A stretch of DNA of 64,000 bases, taken from contig JAMKCH010002923.1 in NCBI GenBank assembly GCA_023653785.1, positions 1 to 64,000 on the forward strand. The letters run 5' to 3'. Under the pieces are notes generated by a model. The model was not told the origin of the DNA, did no database searches, and saw only the letters and a list, made by a program, of their open reading frames with translations. This DNA is from Ophioderma brevispina. Lineage: Eukaryota > Echinodermata > Ophiuroidea > Amphilepidida > Ophiodermatidae. Numbering within the stretch: the first letter of the stretch is position 1; each line of letters begins with the position of its first letter. A program made the translations under genes and the position numbers. Of the stretch, positions 44,800-56,892 are shown one piece after another.

Positions 44800-47690
44800 C
44801 ATTTAACCTTTTCAGTTATTGATGTATCTGAAACGTGGGTTAAGGAGGGAAGGATCAAATTTGCTAAATTAGGACAATTATACCTGATCAGCTGCACCCG
44901 CCCGCGTAGTGGCAGGAGGAGTGGTGGTGCGGCAATTTACGGCCCCGATTCGAGTTCATTAAACCCGTAATCGTGATTCTTACCACTCATTGCAAATCCA
45001 TCTGGTGATCTGTCACTCCCCGAATCCATTTTCATTGAATTATCTGTCAAATGCCAACAATTATTCTCATCGGCAATATCTATCGTGCGCCCCGCACAAT
45101 ACTGATGCCATAGTTATTCTTGATGATCTGCTACATTGCTTTCATGAAGATAGATATGTTCGAAAAACAAACAATGTTATATTTTGGTGATTTTAATTTT
45201 GATCTCCTCAATCGCACAATGTAATATACTCAATGCGTTCTTAATACTTTACTATAACCACAAAGTTTCCTCATTGATAGGCCAACACGTATTACTTCCA
45301 ACTCGGCTTACTTACTTGATAACACTTTTACGGGGGGGGAAGTTTTACAAAACAAGATCAAAGCGGGTGGTGGGTGGGGGTTGTGTTGTGGGAATTACTG
45401 ATCATTTTCGATTTATTCAATTAACAAACTCGTCCCACTCAGACATCCCTCAAAACTCATAATACTTATAGTTCGTTTTTTAACACCGAAAGCCTTCGTA
45501 GTTTTTAAGTTTAGCAACCATATTGTCTTGTTGATTGGACTTTTGTTTAGCGATTTTAATGTCCCAATTTGCTTCCAATCATTTATTGACAAATTTGATA
45601 CCATTACAATGTTTTTTCAATTTTGAAACATTTCGCTTGCTACTTCAAATCGTCGTCGATTTCCTCAAAAACCATGGATAACAAAATGCATCCTAAAATA
45701 TATCCGAAGAAAAGAAAGTCTTATTTGAAAATTCCTCACACAACCCAACAGACGCCAATCGTATTATGTTGGATACCAACTTCGTAACAACACTTACAAA
45801 CAAAGTATTATGATATCAAAAAAAACATACTATTCGTAAAATTTAGATGCTTCGTAAACACTAACATCAAACAAACTGGAATATTATTAATGATATGCTT
45901 GGTCGCAGAAGAAAAAAATAATCTACCATATAGCTTTTAATTCGATAATACAGTTAATTCTGATCATGCTGCCATTGCAACCCATTTTATTTTATGAATA
46001 TTGTATAGTACGTCACTAATTTAGCTGGAATAGAATTAAAAATTACAAATAATCCGATTCAAAGTATCTCAACCGCAATGACCCAACTGCCATTCTCTAT
46101 TTTTGCGCCCCTACTCATAATGCGAGATCATTGACATTTGCAAAGTCCATCAATCTGGCACTAGTCCTGGCCATGATGGAATTAAGCAACCGAAGTGGTT
46201 AAATCAGTTTGTACTTTAGTGCCTTGCCACTGGCCCATGTCATTAATCTCTCATTGATCTATCAGGGTATTGTTACAAATAATCTAAAAATAGCTAAGGT
46301 TACCCTATCTTTAAAAAAAGGCGATAAGTGTTTACTTGAGAATTATAGACCCATTTCTGTTTTTACTGTCTTTTCGAAAATATTTGAACGCATTGTACAT
46401 AATGATTGTATAATTTTAGTTCCCGTACAACTGATGACAACTCACAAATTGGTTTCATCAAAATCGTTCTCCGTATATGGGCTATTTTAAAAGCATTAAT
46501 AAAATCGCTGAAAGCCCTTATTACAAAATGCACAAGGTTGGTATATCTGGACTCTCAAAGGCGTTTTGACACAGTCGATCATGAACATTTTACTCTTCTA
46601 AACTCAACTTACACGGTGTACGTGGCATTGCCTTTGACGTGGTTCAGGACGTTACTTACTGACCCGCTCACAGTTCGTTCCTACAATAACACGATATCGC
46701 CTCTTATGAACATACAGCGGGGTTCCACAAGGATCGATTTGGGGTTCCTTTGCTTTTTATTTTATATTTAAATGATATTGTCAATTCCTAGGATTTCTTT
46801 CCTTTTTGATTTAGGCTGATGATACCAACTTGCTTGCCTCTCATAACAATTTTGTTCAAAACTTGGTTCAAACAGCAAGCAATGAACTTGATAATATTTC
46901 TAATTGGTTAAAAAGTGAAATAAATTTTCTCAACATTGATAAGAACTAATTGTATGTTCTTTAAAAACAGGCATAGTAATTGTACTTATCCTGACTTCCT
47001 ATCAAAATTGTGATGTTGTGATTATAAGGTCACTCATACTAAGTTTTTAGGGATTTATTTTGGACCGATTCTCTCACATGGAACCAGCAGGGTACTATTA
47101 TGTCACCAATATTTGTGTCTAAATATTTGGTATCCTGTATAGATTAAAACATAGTTATTGATCTGTACCTTATTCACCTTATATAATAGCTTAGTTTTGC
47201 CTCCACATCTATTATTGACACATATTTGGGCCGATAAGAACAATTGTAACTTAAATTTCTTTTATTCACGTTAAGCAAAAGCAAATCATTCGTCTATGTA
47301 CTAATTCTCATTTTCTTGCTCATACTCGCCCTTGGTTTCTTGAATATAAACAACTCTTACGGTATATGATATCCATAAGCTTTACGTTTCAATAGTGTGT
47401 TTAAGATCACAAGAAACATTTTGGCTGATTTTTTTCACCGAGATTTTACATACGAAAGGAAACTGCTATTAATGGATATTGCACCAGCAATTCGAACTTG
47501 TTACGTCAATATAATTTTAGTACGGATCCTGCTCTAACACCGTTTCGGAAGGCAGGGTCCAATTCTCTGGAATAGTATTCCCGAGACAATTCGTAATGTA
47601 TCTTCTGTTCGTATATTTAAGAATACTTACAAAGCTCATTGCTTTCTTATTATGTTGAGTAAACTAGTAGTAGTGTGATTTTGATTTGCT
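44800..47690 (+). mobile_element. Nearly full-length CR1/Jockey-type LINE (degraded)
   Basis: Endonuclease pieces: 'VIDVSETWVKEGR' (44818), 'FNFDLLNR' (45190), 'LLPTRLTYLI' (45291), 'ITDHF' (45395). Linker: 'WNIINDMLGR' (45880). RT pieces: 'LSLKKGDKCLLENYRPISVF' (46303), 'FSKIFERIVHN' (46370), the region with 'DTVDHE' (46566), 'WFRTLLTDPLTVRSYNN' (46638), 'IQRGSTRIDLG' (46715), YADDT region near 46820, thumb and C-terminal 'WNSIPETIRNV' (47565). Order and spacing are those of a CR1-group ORF2 (endonuclease, then RT). About ten frame breaks make it dead, or the assembly is noisy. Confidence 0.85.
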
Positions 47691-47956
47691 CTATATGTAA
47701 TTTACAACCATGTCTATATATGCCAAAGGATATGTATATCTATCAGACACTGCCTCGTTTGTCTTTGCACTTGTGTGCGTCCCGCCAATCTATGTTGTAT
47801 TTGTCTTTGCACTTTTATTGTGGTTGTTGTTTTGGGGGGTCTTATTTTTAATACTTATTGCTTTATATGTTCTTAAGTGGTAATAGTTTCTTCGAGCTCT
47901 CCTCTGTATGGTCACCTACCTTGTATTCGCAATGTAATTTCTATGTTTTATTGGTA

Positions 47957-47962
47957 AATAAA
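47957..47962 (+). terminator. AATAAA poly(A) signal of the LINE 3' UTR
   Basis: AATAAA lies ~270 bp after the last recognised LINE codons, in a T-rich 3' UTR-like stretch (47690-47985). Confidence 0.4.
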
Positions 47963-48079
47963 TTATGAAATCTGTATCTGAAAAGATTCCTTGGGTACTT
48001 CGTTCCGAGAAGAAACAGTCGACTGCTCTGACCCAGCAATGGTCTTAAACACAAAGCTAAGGTTTGCAAGTATGTTTAA

Positions 48080-48570
48080 ATATGACAATGTACAAAGTGA
48101 CGATCCGTGTCAAGCCCCGCAGTAAGGTCCACCAAGATAACACCTGCCTTACTGCGCTTTTCAGAGCTTCTCTCATATCATTGTGAGTTTTACAAGCTGA
48201 TGGACAGTGCTCCAACCACGGCAAAATCCTGCTTGTTAATCACGGCAGATGGGGTTCGACGATGGCTATCGCCGGGACAGGCTCTCCTCTCGAAGGTTTT
48301 GAAGGTGAAAACACAATAGTGACATTAGGACGGTAGTTCTTGGGGTTGTCAACAGGTTTTTGGTTTGGGAGTGCGATGATAGTAGGGGCCCCTTTGTTTT
48401 TTTTCTCCACATCTTGGGTAAGGACTTGTGGTAAGGCAAGAACTCATGAGCCATCCAAGACATCGTGGGTCGCATGCATCAGCTGGTATGTTATCAAGCC
48501 CCTGGGCCTTTCCACTCTTTAGTTGGCTGATGGCACAGGGGTTAGCTCATATAGTGAGAAGGGTATTGAA
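48080..48570 (-). mobile_element. Minus-strand LINE reverse transcriptase fragment
   Basis: On the minus strand: 'QLKSGKAQGLDNIPADA' (about 48520), 'NPKNYRP'-like text near 48350 ('QPQELPS' in the read frame), 'FTFKTFERR' (48300), then 'KAGVILVDLTAGLDT' (motif A, about 48135). This order (fingers to palm) is that of a LINE RT. The other halves are missing. It is of another family than the plus-strand neighbour. Confidence 0.75.
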
Positions 48571-48892
48571 GAGAAAACAAACCGTAACCTCATCAGTGTA
48601 TTTTGTTAAATATTCATTGCATTTACTATGTTAGCGACACGAACTTGGTGCAGCAGCAATATATACTAGATATGATACATGTAGGTGACGTACATTATAA
48701 TTCAACACACAATTAGAAGATTGCAAATTTCAGGTAAGTTACTGTCCGTATGTTAAAACTTGTTATTTTTTTTATTTTTTTTATTTTTTGCTCTGTTAAA
48801 ACTACTTTTTAGTTTAAAAGTTTAAATTGCTTATAAGAATTTTTATGTGCTGATGAAGAGTAAATTTTATATTTTTTTTTTGCTACCATGTT

Positions 48893-49535
48893 CAGTTAAG
48901 GAAAAAGGCCCAATCAGAGCTTAAGGTGGGCCCCTTTATTTATACTTTAGGTACACACCATAACCTCACTTATACACAGTAGTATAGGGAAAACTGGCAA
49001 CTTTGAGCATGTTTCTTTCACATTTTTAAAACTCTCACTAGAAAAAATACAACAACATCACCCAACGTACAAACCTGAAATCACCAAATAAACCAAAATT
49101 TTGAAAAAAACATTATGATGACCGGAAAAATTTTTAGTTAGAATCACCAAACTCGCACGATGTCAGACCGGCAACCCAAGATTCTCTATAGTCGCCAAAG
49201 CTAGTAATTGCAAATCGATGTGAAATTGATGCCGGCGGAGTAAATTTCATCAAATTCATGTCCAAATGCCTCTTAGTTTGGAGAAAAACATACCAGTTCG
49301 ACCATGTCAATCATGAAAATTTCATCACTTTCTTACTTAAATTAGTGCATTTTCAGACCATTTTAAAACACTTTTTCAATGCCATGCCAGAAAGTAGTCC
49401 ATCCAAAATTTTTGATCCTTACAGCAGCAAGGTTAGTGGTGTATAACCTTTAGCGTCACGAAGAAGCAAACGCAATATGGCACTTTAGTGCGACTAATGT
49501 GTGTCCGGACATGATGACTCTTAAATCCGCCACTG
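48893..49535. mobile_element. Relative of the 4736-4916 hAT-like MITE, enlarged
   Basis: The right end 'ttaaatccgccactg' (49521-49535) is the exact complement of the left end of the MITE at 4736. 'aagaagcaaacgcaatatgg' with 'cactttagtgcgactaatgt' (49465-49500) matches the MITE interior. The left end 'cagttaaggaaaaaggccc' (48893) looks like the MITE start with 8 bp lost. About 480 bp in the middle are unrelated and may be an insertion or the longer parent form. No target duplication is visible. Confidence 0.6.
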
Positions 49536-49543
49536 TTCATGCG

Positions 49544-50611
49544 CAAAAGAAGCAAAATACTGTTGTTGCCTGGGAACGATAAATGATATTAAAGTTTGAA
49601 ATATTTAAAGAATTTCATTTTCTGTTCTTAAAATGGACTTTTGCAACAGAACGACTTGTAGAGAAACTGCTTCGAATAAAAATTGCTCCTGAATGTTATT
49701 TGCCGCTGCTTCAGAGTTTTATGTTGTCTATGCGTCAGGGGAAGTGTATACAGTCGTTGAACCACAACGCCACTGAACTTAGACATTATGGCTGTTATTG
49801 AAGGGAGTCGAACTTAGACCTGGGTTTAAAACAGTGTTAGTCCTACATGAATGGGACCTATTTTCCTTTCAACTACTTCTAAAAACGTGCTGGTACGGGT
49901 GAGAAAATCCTCAAAAGGCCCAACCCATGAGGAATGTTCTTCACGCGTTAATGTAACTTTACAGTTATTTTGAAGGATATAGGTCCACTCCTGTATGAAT
50001 ACCGGTTTACACCCAGGTCTATAAAGTTAGACTCCCTTTCAGGAATACCAGCCATGAGTTGCACATCAACAAAGGTTGTATATTGTCACTTGGTTAGGTT
50101 ATATTATTGGATCGGAACCTTCTTTGGCAAATTGCTGGCGAGTGGGAACACACCCGGTTATATTAATAGTCGCAGTGGGCATTAGATTATAACAGGACAA
50201 CTTCGAATGTGTAGTTAGGCCTGTTCATTTCGCGCTGGGGTACCTTCTTTTGCAAATGCTGAGGACAGTGGAACCTCAGTGGTTTAGTAATTGACTGGTC
50301 GCTGAGGTTTTGGATTGGAAAAAGAAAACTGGGGAATTTGGATACATAAATATTTGAATACTTTGTTGGCTTTGGAAATAATAGGAGGTTTGTTTGGAAT
50401 TGGAAAAAAACTGGAATTTGGAGTACATTATATATTTGATGAAATACCTTGATTTGGATTTGGAAAGAAATAGGAGTTTGATTGGAATGGAAATCATGGA
50501 GACTAACTCCTGGCAAAAATATGTGCACATTCCTATCGCAGTGCTTCCTGTGTTCATTTCTCGGGTGGTGATATATAGATCCCGTGGAATTTCATGACAA
50601 CATGATTGTAT
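49544..50611. other. No gene seen
   Basis: Frames are short. 50270-50500 is a run of 'tttggaattggaaa' words on the plus strand, producing Phe/Ser-rich minus frames (50187, 50276) that are not genes. Confidence 0.4.
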
Positions 50612-51260
50612 GGACCTTGTTCATTTTGGGGTGCGGATTTCAAAAAAAGTTAGGTGCCATGTGTTTCTCATTTACCACGACTTATTTCAGTCGCCATTTT
50701 GAATTTCAAAATGGCGCCATTTTCATATATTTTGTCCTCTATCTCGGGCTATGCGCAACATAGAGAGTAAAAAAATGGTGGCAATACCCACGTTTGTGAT
50801 CGGGAGATTCAATGAATAAGCATTGTCTACTTGTAATGATTTGGTTTGGCCGCCATCACTAGGGATTCAAAATGGCCGCCATTTCAACTATGTTATGTCC
50901 TGTATTTCGGCTTCTGAGCAATTAGAATAGTAATATGGTGGCTAAATACCGTTTGTGATTTACCAGAGATTCCATTAAAAGCATTGCCTTGCTTGTCATA
51001 ATTGGTTTTGACCGCCATCTTGATTCAAAATGGTCTCCTTTGAAGACATGATCTACAATTTCTCCCATATTTGATGTGAGTAACGTAGAATAGTGAAAGT
51101 GGTGGCACTACCCATGTTTGTGATACTGGGGGGAGATTCTATTAAAAGCATTCAATTATTTGTATCTATTTGGTTTATTCGCCATCTTGATATTCAAATG
51201 GCCGCCATTTTCAATTATCGTTGTCCAAAGGGAAACAAAAATTGCCGATTTATATCCGTT
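50612..51260 (+). repeat. Left arm of a composite foldback: ~160-bp units
   Basis: About four units, starting near 50695, 50855, 51010 and 51177, carry 'cgccattttgaatttcaaa', 'atggcgccatttt', 'tcctctatctcgg', 'tggtggcaatacccacgttt' and 'aaaagcatt'. The whole array, including outer flank 'gatttcaaaaaaagttaggt', recurs inverted at 54540-55170. Confidence 0.8.
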
Positions 51261-51559
51261 ATCCGTCGATTATAATCTGATAGCCTAATTAGACGCCATT
51301 CATAGCAGACTCAGTGCAACTTCACCTGCGCCGGCGCATTGGTAAATTACGGGTGGGATAATTAAAGGACATATGGCATGCGTAAACTGCATGGGGCCTT
51401 CTCTAGGATGGAGCTGTTTACATTTTAGTTAAATCTGATAATGTTTGTCACAATTAGAGTGCTTAAATGTGATTGAATACTTCCAAAAAGTGTACTTATT
51501 TAAATCCACTCTATTTTAGCTTGGTTTGTCAGCTTAATGAGTAAATAAGTAAACGAAGA

Positions 51560-53350
51560 CGTTGGGGTGTAGCATGGGAAAATCAGAGATTGGGTTTAAA
51601 GTTTATGGGGAAAAAACTACACGGTTCGATCTACCATTTACAGGTACTGAAACCTTTTTTCCGAGTACTGCAAATTTAAGCCTTCGATCTACTTTTTCCG
51701 CCGTACTGCAAGCCAGAAGTACAAGTGTTCAGATTACATTTCTCTGGGACTATCATCAGTGACCTTCATGGAAACCAGTAAAGGAGAACTCCAACCACAT
51801 AAATTATATGCCTCCAACTGATTACGCCGCCCTCTATAGGCCTACAGTGCTTTCCTTGCTCAAGGGATATCCATTGTGTTGTAGGTCCCTCATCCACAAA
51901 ACCTGTCATAACAATTGATCTGTGATTTTGCACGAAAGAGCAATGAAACTGCAATCTGCAACAGGAAATACCAACTGGTTTTGAGAGTTGGTGAGGTCCG
52001 CTTGTTTTGCTTCACTTAATGCTATCGCAAAGTATCTTTCTTGAATCCATAAGCAATGAAGCTGGTCTTTAGTCACCAATCACCATCGACAATTCATCAA
52101 ATCTTTACTGGAAAGCGGTTTAAGCATGGTGTGAGTACCATGTAATATTCAATATCATGGTATGCTATGACCTCTCTTTGAAGAAACTTTGCAGCTAGAA
52201 AAAACGTGTGTATATCACATCCTGAAATTAGGGGAAACTCCACAATAGGCTCATATGAGGGACAAGAAGATATGGTGGGTGTCTGTGAAGCGGTAAAGTC
52301 ACATCGTCAGAAACCAGATCGAAGTGTCTTGGTCAAGACCTTTCGCAGATGGCAAAAGAATTTTCCTGAGTTATATGAAGCAGATAGAGAGTCTTCTTTT
52401 ATTCCAGCAAATCGACAAGGGAGAGCCGGGAGTCTTCGTCTCGGTGCCCTTCACTGGGGAGGGGGCAACAAAAATACTACTTGACTCCTGATCTCTACAG
52501 ATTATGCTCGATTGTATGATTTGTTCTTGCCCAAAGAAAGATGTTAAGTGCACTGACCAAGACACTGGGGAAGCTCTAAAATCTGGTTATTTCATGGTGA
52601 CTGAGTCAGGCATTCCATTCACAAATCTGTCATGGACCAAAACATTGGAAATCAGCTTATCAGAGTTTTCGGTTATCTGCAGATCGACTCTTAGACTCAG
52701 ATGGCTTCGTCTAATCCCAAATGAGTACTTTTATCCATGTCATTGATGAGTTTAACAGGGAACCACCAATTGACTCTCAGGTATACTTAACACCGGCTGA
52801 TGCATTAAGCAGGTTGGAGATCCAATACCGTGTTTATCAATATAAACCGCCGTTGGCAGTTGCTCTTATTTTGCCAGCCCCTTTGTTCGAAGCATCCGTA
52901 AATTTGTATCCGGGTATGATGAATGATGTTATATCTTCGACAGATATATAATGATACCCCACTAAAGCGCAGACACATGACAAAAAGGTCCTGCCTGGCA
53001 ATTGATCCCGGCAAGTTTACATCAGAGATTCGACTAATATCAACTTGTACCACTGAAAACCCTGCTGTCTCATATTGAAACAAAATCTCAACTGACAGAT
53101 TACTTAGGGAAACCTCTACTCCATGAATATGAAGATAGCAGTAAGAGCTTATTTGGCATCCTCAACGTATTACACAACAAACCAGGTGTGTATGGCCTCC
53201 AATATTGGTAAGCACTCACTCGAGGAGCAGAACACCTTGATCCCAATGCATGTCCAAAACTGACGGAAACATCAGGGATATAGATGATATCATGCAGACC
53301 GAGGTCTTCATTTTACGTCATGGATTTTTGTTCAACCAACAGCCCTCCAG
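51560..53350 (+). pseudogene. Degraded coding-like sequence inside the composite foldback
   Basis: Plus-strand frames 51562-51762, 52206-52484 and 52721-52951, with pieces between, give protein-like text: 'PPTDYAALY' (51810), 'HERAMKLQSATGNTNWF' (51930), 'HQIFTGKRFKHGVST' (52090), 'GSYEGQEDMVGVCEAVKSHR' (52253), 'FRRWQKNFPELYEADRES' (52343), 'DSQVYLTPADALSRL' (52773). It shifts frame about every 100-150 bp. The style ('IFTGKRFKHGV', 'LQSATGNTN') reminds me of large uncharacterised proteins carried by repeats in invertebrate genomes, but I cannot name a family. Confidence 0.4.
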
Positions 53351-53739
53351 GCTAGCTTAACTTTATCACCGAAAAGGAAAAGCGAAGCGCACAGTTGACA
53401 TAGCTGTTTGGTGTAAAGGTGTGCAGGCAGTTGGAAGCGAAAAAATATAGGTCTACTAGTTCTGCACCTTTTAGAGGTACTGATTGGGAGGAAAATTTGC
53501 TGGCAATATCTAAGAGTTGTGGATAATGCCTAGATTCAAGCTGTGACGCAATGGGTGTATTCCAGAAATTCGTGAGATAGTTTCGACCTATACAGCATGT
53601 TAAATAGCTTTGAAAATTTTTGTGCATGGGTATGTCAAAACAGCAACTGAAAGCACATTTGCCAAGAACAGCGCTCTGTAGTACAGTGACTTTGGTAACA
53701 CCATTGATTACACGTAACAAGTCCTGAGGCTATCCTGAC

Positions 53740-54120
53740 ACCATCATCACATCGTCGTTCGTAGACGGAAGTCCGAAAGTAGCCGATACAAATTTGGACC
53801 AGGACTGCCTTCTCATTCATGAGTTTGCTGGATTTCACTTGCCTACAATCCCATATCTTTAGCAATGACATCAGGATACCTAAGTTTCCTGCCACTGCTA
53901 GGTTTTCCCCCAGGTGGTGTCCAGAAAATCAGGTGAGAGATAGGTTTTGGCGTTCCGCATGCAGTACCCTGCAACGGGGAAGACGTCTCTTTTTAATTAT
54001 CTCTGTTAGGAGTGGTATAGCTCCATATACCTTCATTGTTGGAAAGATGTCTCTCCAGCTTGATGTTAAGTACTCTTCTAAGAAGCTCTGTAAACAGCCA
54101 TTGAATCCTGTCCTCAAGCT
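53740..54120 (-). mobile_element. C-terminal tail of a LINE ORF2, minus strand
   Basis: The minus strand reads 'FWTPPGGKPSSGRKLRYPDV' (about 53905), 'IAKDMGL' and 'ASEIQQTHE'. This is the W.P..GK.SRGR...Y.D.I..D.GL pattern at the C-terminus of one group of invertebrate LINE polyproteins, as part of which the residual 'RIQWLFTELLRRV' lies upstream. Only the tail is present. Confidence 0.55.
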
Positions 54121-54539
54121 TTTGGTAACGGTCCGAAGGTTCTCACTCCAAGATTAGTATACTCTCTACACAGGCCCTGAAGAACTTAAGTCCTATCCTG
54201 ACTAGGTACTAGGTACCAACTACAACATGTAGTCATGTAGCTCTAATGGATTTCAATAGGCTATTTTTTCTCCTTGTGATGGAATGAAAAAAAAATCCTC
54301 TTCGCATTTTAGGTCAATTGCATGATAAAGTTTTTGTGTCTCGAAAAGGTTAATAACATGAGAGTATTAAACTTCTTTGCTTCACGAAAGGTGTATGATT
54401 AAGGTGGGTCGACCCCTCAAATAAAGTTTCTGCAAATAAACCCGTAGGTGAAAATATCTTCATGTCTGAAAAGGCAATCCAAGATCAAAGTCATGTATTT
54501 CAAGATAGTGTAAAAAATTAGATCTGTAATTATACCTGA

Positions 54540-55170
54540 TATTTGGGTTACATTTAATTGACAGTACATTATTAATCCAAACAAAATATGATCTATGGTG
54601 GCCATTTTGAATCTTCCATGGTGGCTGAGTTTGCTCATTAAAATATAGGCATGCAGTGATTTGGAATTAACATTCATAGTTCATGGGAATGCTAAAAACC
54701 ATTTTTCACTGCTTTATTACGGTATGTTTGAATTTTAAAAACAAGTGTATTAGATATGGCGGCCATTTTGAAATCCCAGCTGGCGGCAAAGCTAAATTAG
54801 ATCCAAGTAAGCCAGTGCTGTTGATGGAATCCCTATACACAAACATGGTATTCGCCACCAGTTTTACTCTTCCACGTTGGTCACACGCCAAGAATAGGAC
54901 ATACATAATTTAAAATGGCGGCCATTTTGAAATTCAGAGGGCAGCCAACCAAATCATTACTAGTAAGACGATGCCTTTCATGGACTCCTCGTATCAAACC
55001 CGGTATTGCCACCAATTTTACTCCTCTAAGTTTCTCCTAATCCGAGATATAGGACAACAATACTGAAAATGGTGGCCATTTTGAAATCAAAATGGCGACT
55101 GATGCGTGGTTGAAAAAATAGCACCTAAGATTTTTGAAATCACCACCACCAACAATTGGACAAAGTAAGC
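54540..55170 (-). repeat. Right arm of the composite foldback
   Basis: On the minus strand it repeats the left arm: 'cagtcgccattttgatttc', 'tcctatatctcgg', 'tggtggcaataccgggtttg', 'aatgatttggttggctgcc'. Three or four units of ~155 bp. The outer flank 'gatttcaaaaatcttaggtg' matches the left outer flank, so the inverted ends are at least ~550 bp. Confidence 0.8.
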
Positions 55171-56085
55171 TAATAAAATCAATTTTGGCCACATACATCC
55201 TACGTGAAACATAACAACTGTACATCATTGTGTTTATATAGGTAAATTGGAGCGTTTTAGAACACTCTACAGCTTTTTTCATTCCACATATTATTTTTGC
55301 GTTTCCTTTTTTCCGATTTGAAAAATCATGTTTTGCCTCCGTGTAATTTTTAGGTTTCTTTGTGGGATTCGAATTTTAATTGGCTTAATTGTTATCGTCT
55401 TATAGCCCTTGCGTGTGTGTTATAATTTTGGTCACAAATTCTACTGGGAAGTGGTTTCTGTAGGGGTCCATGGAACCCTGTCCACCAATGGAATATTAGG
55501 GGAGGACCTTGTCTACTTAGGTGTTATTGTCTATAATTAACTTTTTTTGTTTATTTCAAATTCTTAATAATCATTTCTTATAATAAAACAATATTCGCGT
55601 ATGCCTCTTTTTCAGTGTATAGTTTTGGGTGGATAAAATCCTAGACCACACATACTTCGCACTAAGTTCATTTTGTTATGTCTAAAGGGTATTTCTGACA
55701 TGGTTGTACATGGGATACCGTACAGGCAATTGGGGTCTCTTATCTAGGACATTAGCGAATGAGCTACTTTGAGCCTTTGAATTGTTCAAATGTGTACATT
55801 GAAAAAGTGATAATATTAGGATAATTTGATGAAGAGAAGATCACTTCTTTCCCCGAAAAACCTGGCCATTTTTGTCTGAACATCATGAACAAAAATGCTA
55901 CTGTAACGTCGTAGGTAGTACGGCCAGCGATTTATGATGAGAGGCTGCCCTGTTTCTCCTCATGCTTGTAAACCTCCTTTCTGATGTTCATGGTGTTGTT
56001 AGGTTAGGGTTAATACTGATCTTTCAAGAGCTTCTTGTGAGTTATATTCTGGCTGGACTCTTGTCCTTATTGCTGGAGAAAAGGT
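55171..56085. other. No gene seen
   Basis: AT-rich. The part near 55900-56085 may be the 5' part of the LINE fragment that follows ('LIAGEKVPTM' is faintly like the endonuclease core), but support is weak. Confidence 0.35.
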
Positions 56086-56089
56086 TCCT

Positions 56090-56640
56090 ACCATGATTAT
56101 CATCTTTTCCATCTTATCAGGTGTTCAGGTGATCCTCTCTTCATCCAACTGTTTCATAAAAGTTAAGATTAATCGTAAGTGGATTTAAGAAGAGTTACTC
56201 CTCTTAGGTTATCAACTCGTTTTAAGCCAACTGAAGAAGAAATTGGAAGAAGTTTCTTATGTTGAGATTTTTGAAGTTTATGCTTCACCTATACTTAATT
56301 GATATGTGTTAGTTTCAATCTTGATCAGCATGTTTCTCAACCTACGTAGTTTGGTCATGGCAAACCATCCTTACTTGATCATATTTATACAAATGATGAT
56401 ACTTTGATCAGTTAAATACCTTTCACCCATTGGTACATGTCATCATGCTATTCTACATTTTAGTATTGATTTCAATCCCAATTTTTTAAAGAGTGTTCCA
56501 CGGTCTATCTGGTAATATGCCGATGAGGACTAGGATAAGGCCAATTCAATATTATCCTCATTTAACTTGGATCCTGATATTGACATTGAGTGTGCCTGGA
56601 AATACTTTCATGATTTTTTATGCAAACTATGATTGAATAC
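56090..56640 (+). mobile_element. LINE endonuclease-domain fragment
   Basis: Plus frames give 'DQHVSQPT' (56322), 'FGHGKPSLLDHIYTNDDTLI' (across two frames, 56350-56410), 'HPLVHVIMLF' (56430) and 'KANSILSSFNLDPDIDIECA' (56540), the end of an APE-type endonuclease (nicks target DNA) and the linker that follows it in CR1/Jockey LINEs. No RT follows, so it is truncated. Confidence 0.65.
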
Positions 56641-56892
56641 CACAGAATACCATTCATTGTAGAGCTAAAACACACCCTGGTTGTCTTGTGGCCTCCAAGC
56701 AAATGCAAATGGTGCGCCCGCAGGTGGAGTGCCCATCTCTCTGTCATTGGCGTTTGGGCCAGACTCCCTCATATAATGTTGCAGTGGGGGGTTCGCCACT
56801 CCTTCCGCACAGGAGTGGCGAACATAAACACAGCGAGTCTGTTTTGCATTCCCAGCATATGCCGGTGTAAAGAAACTGAGTGTCCCCCATGA

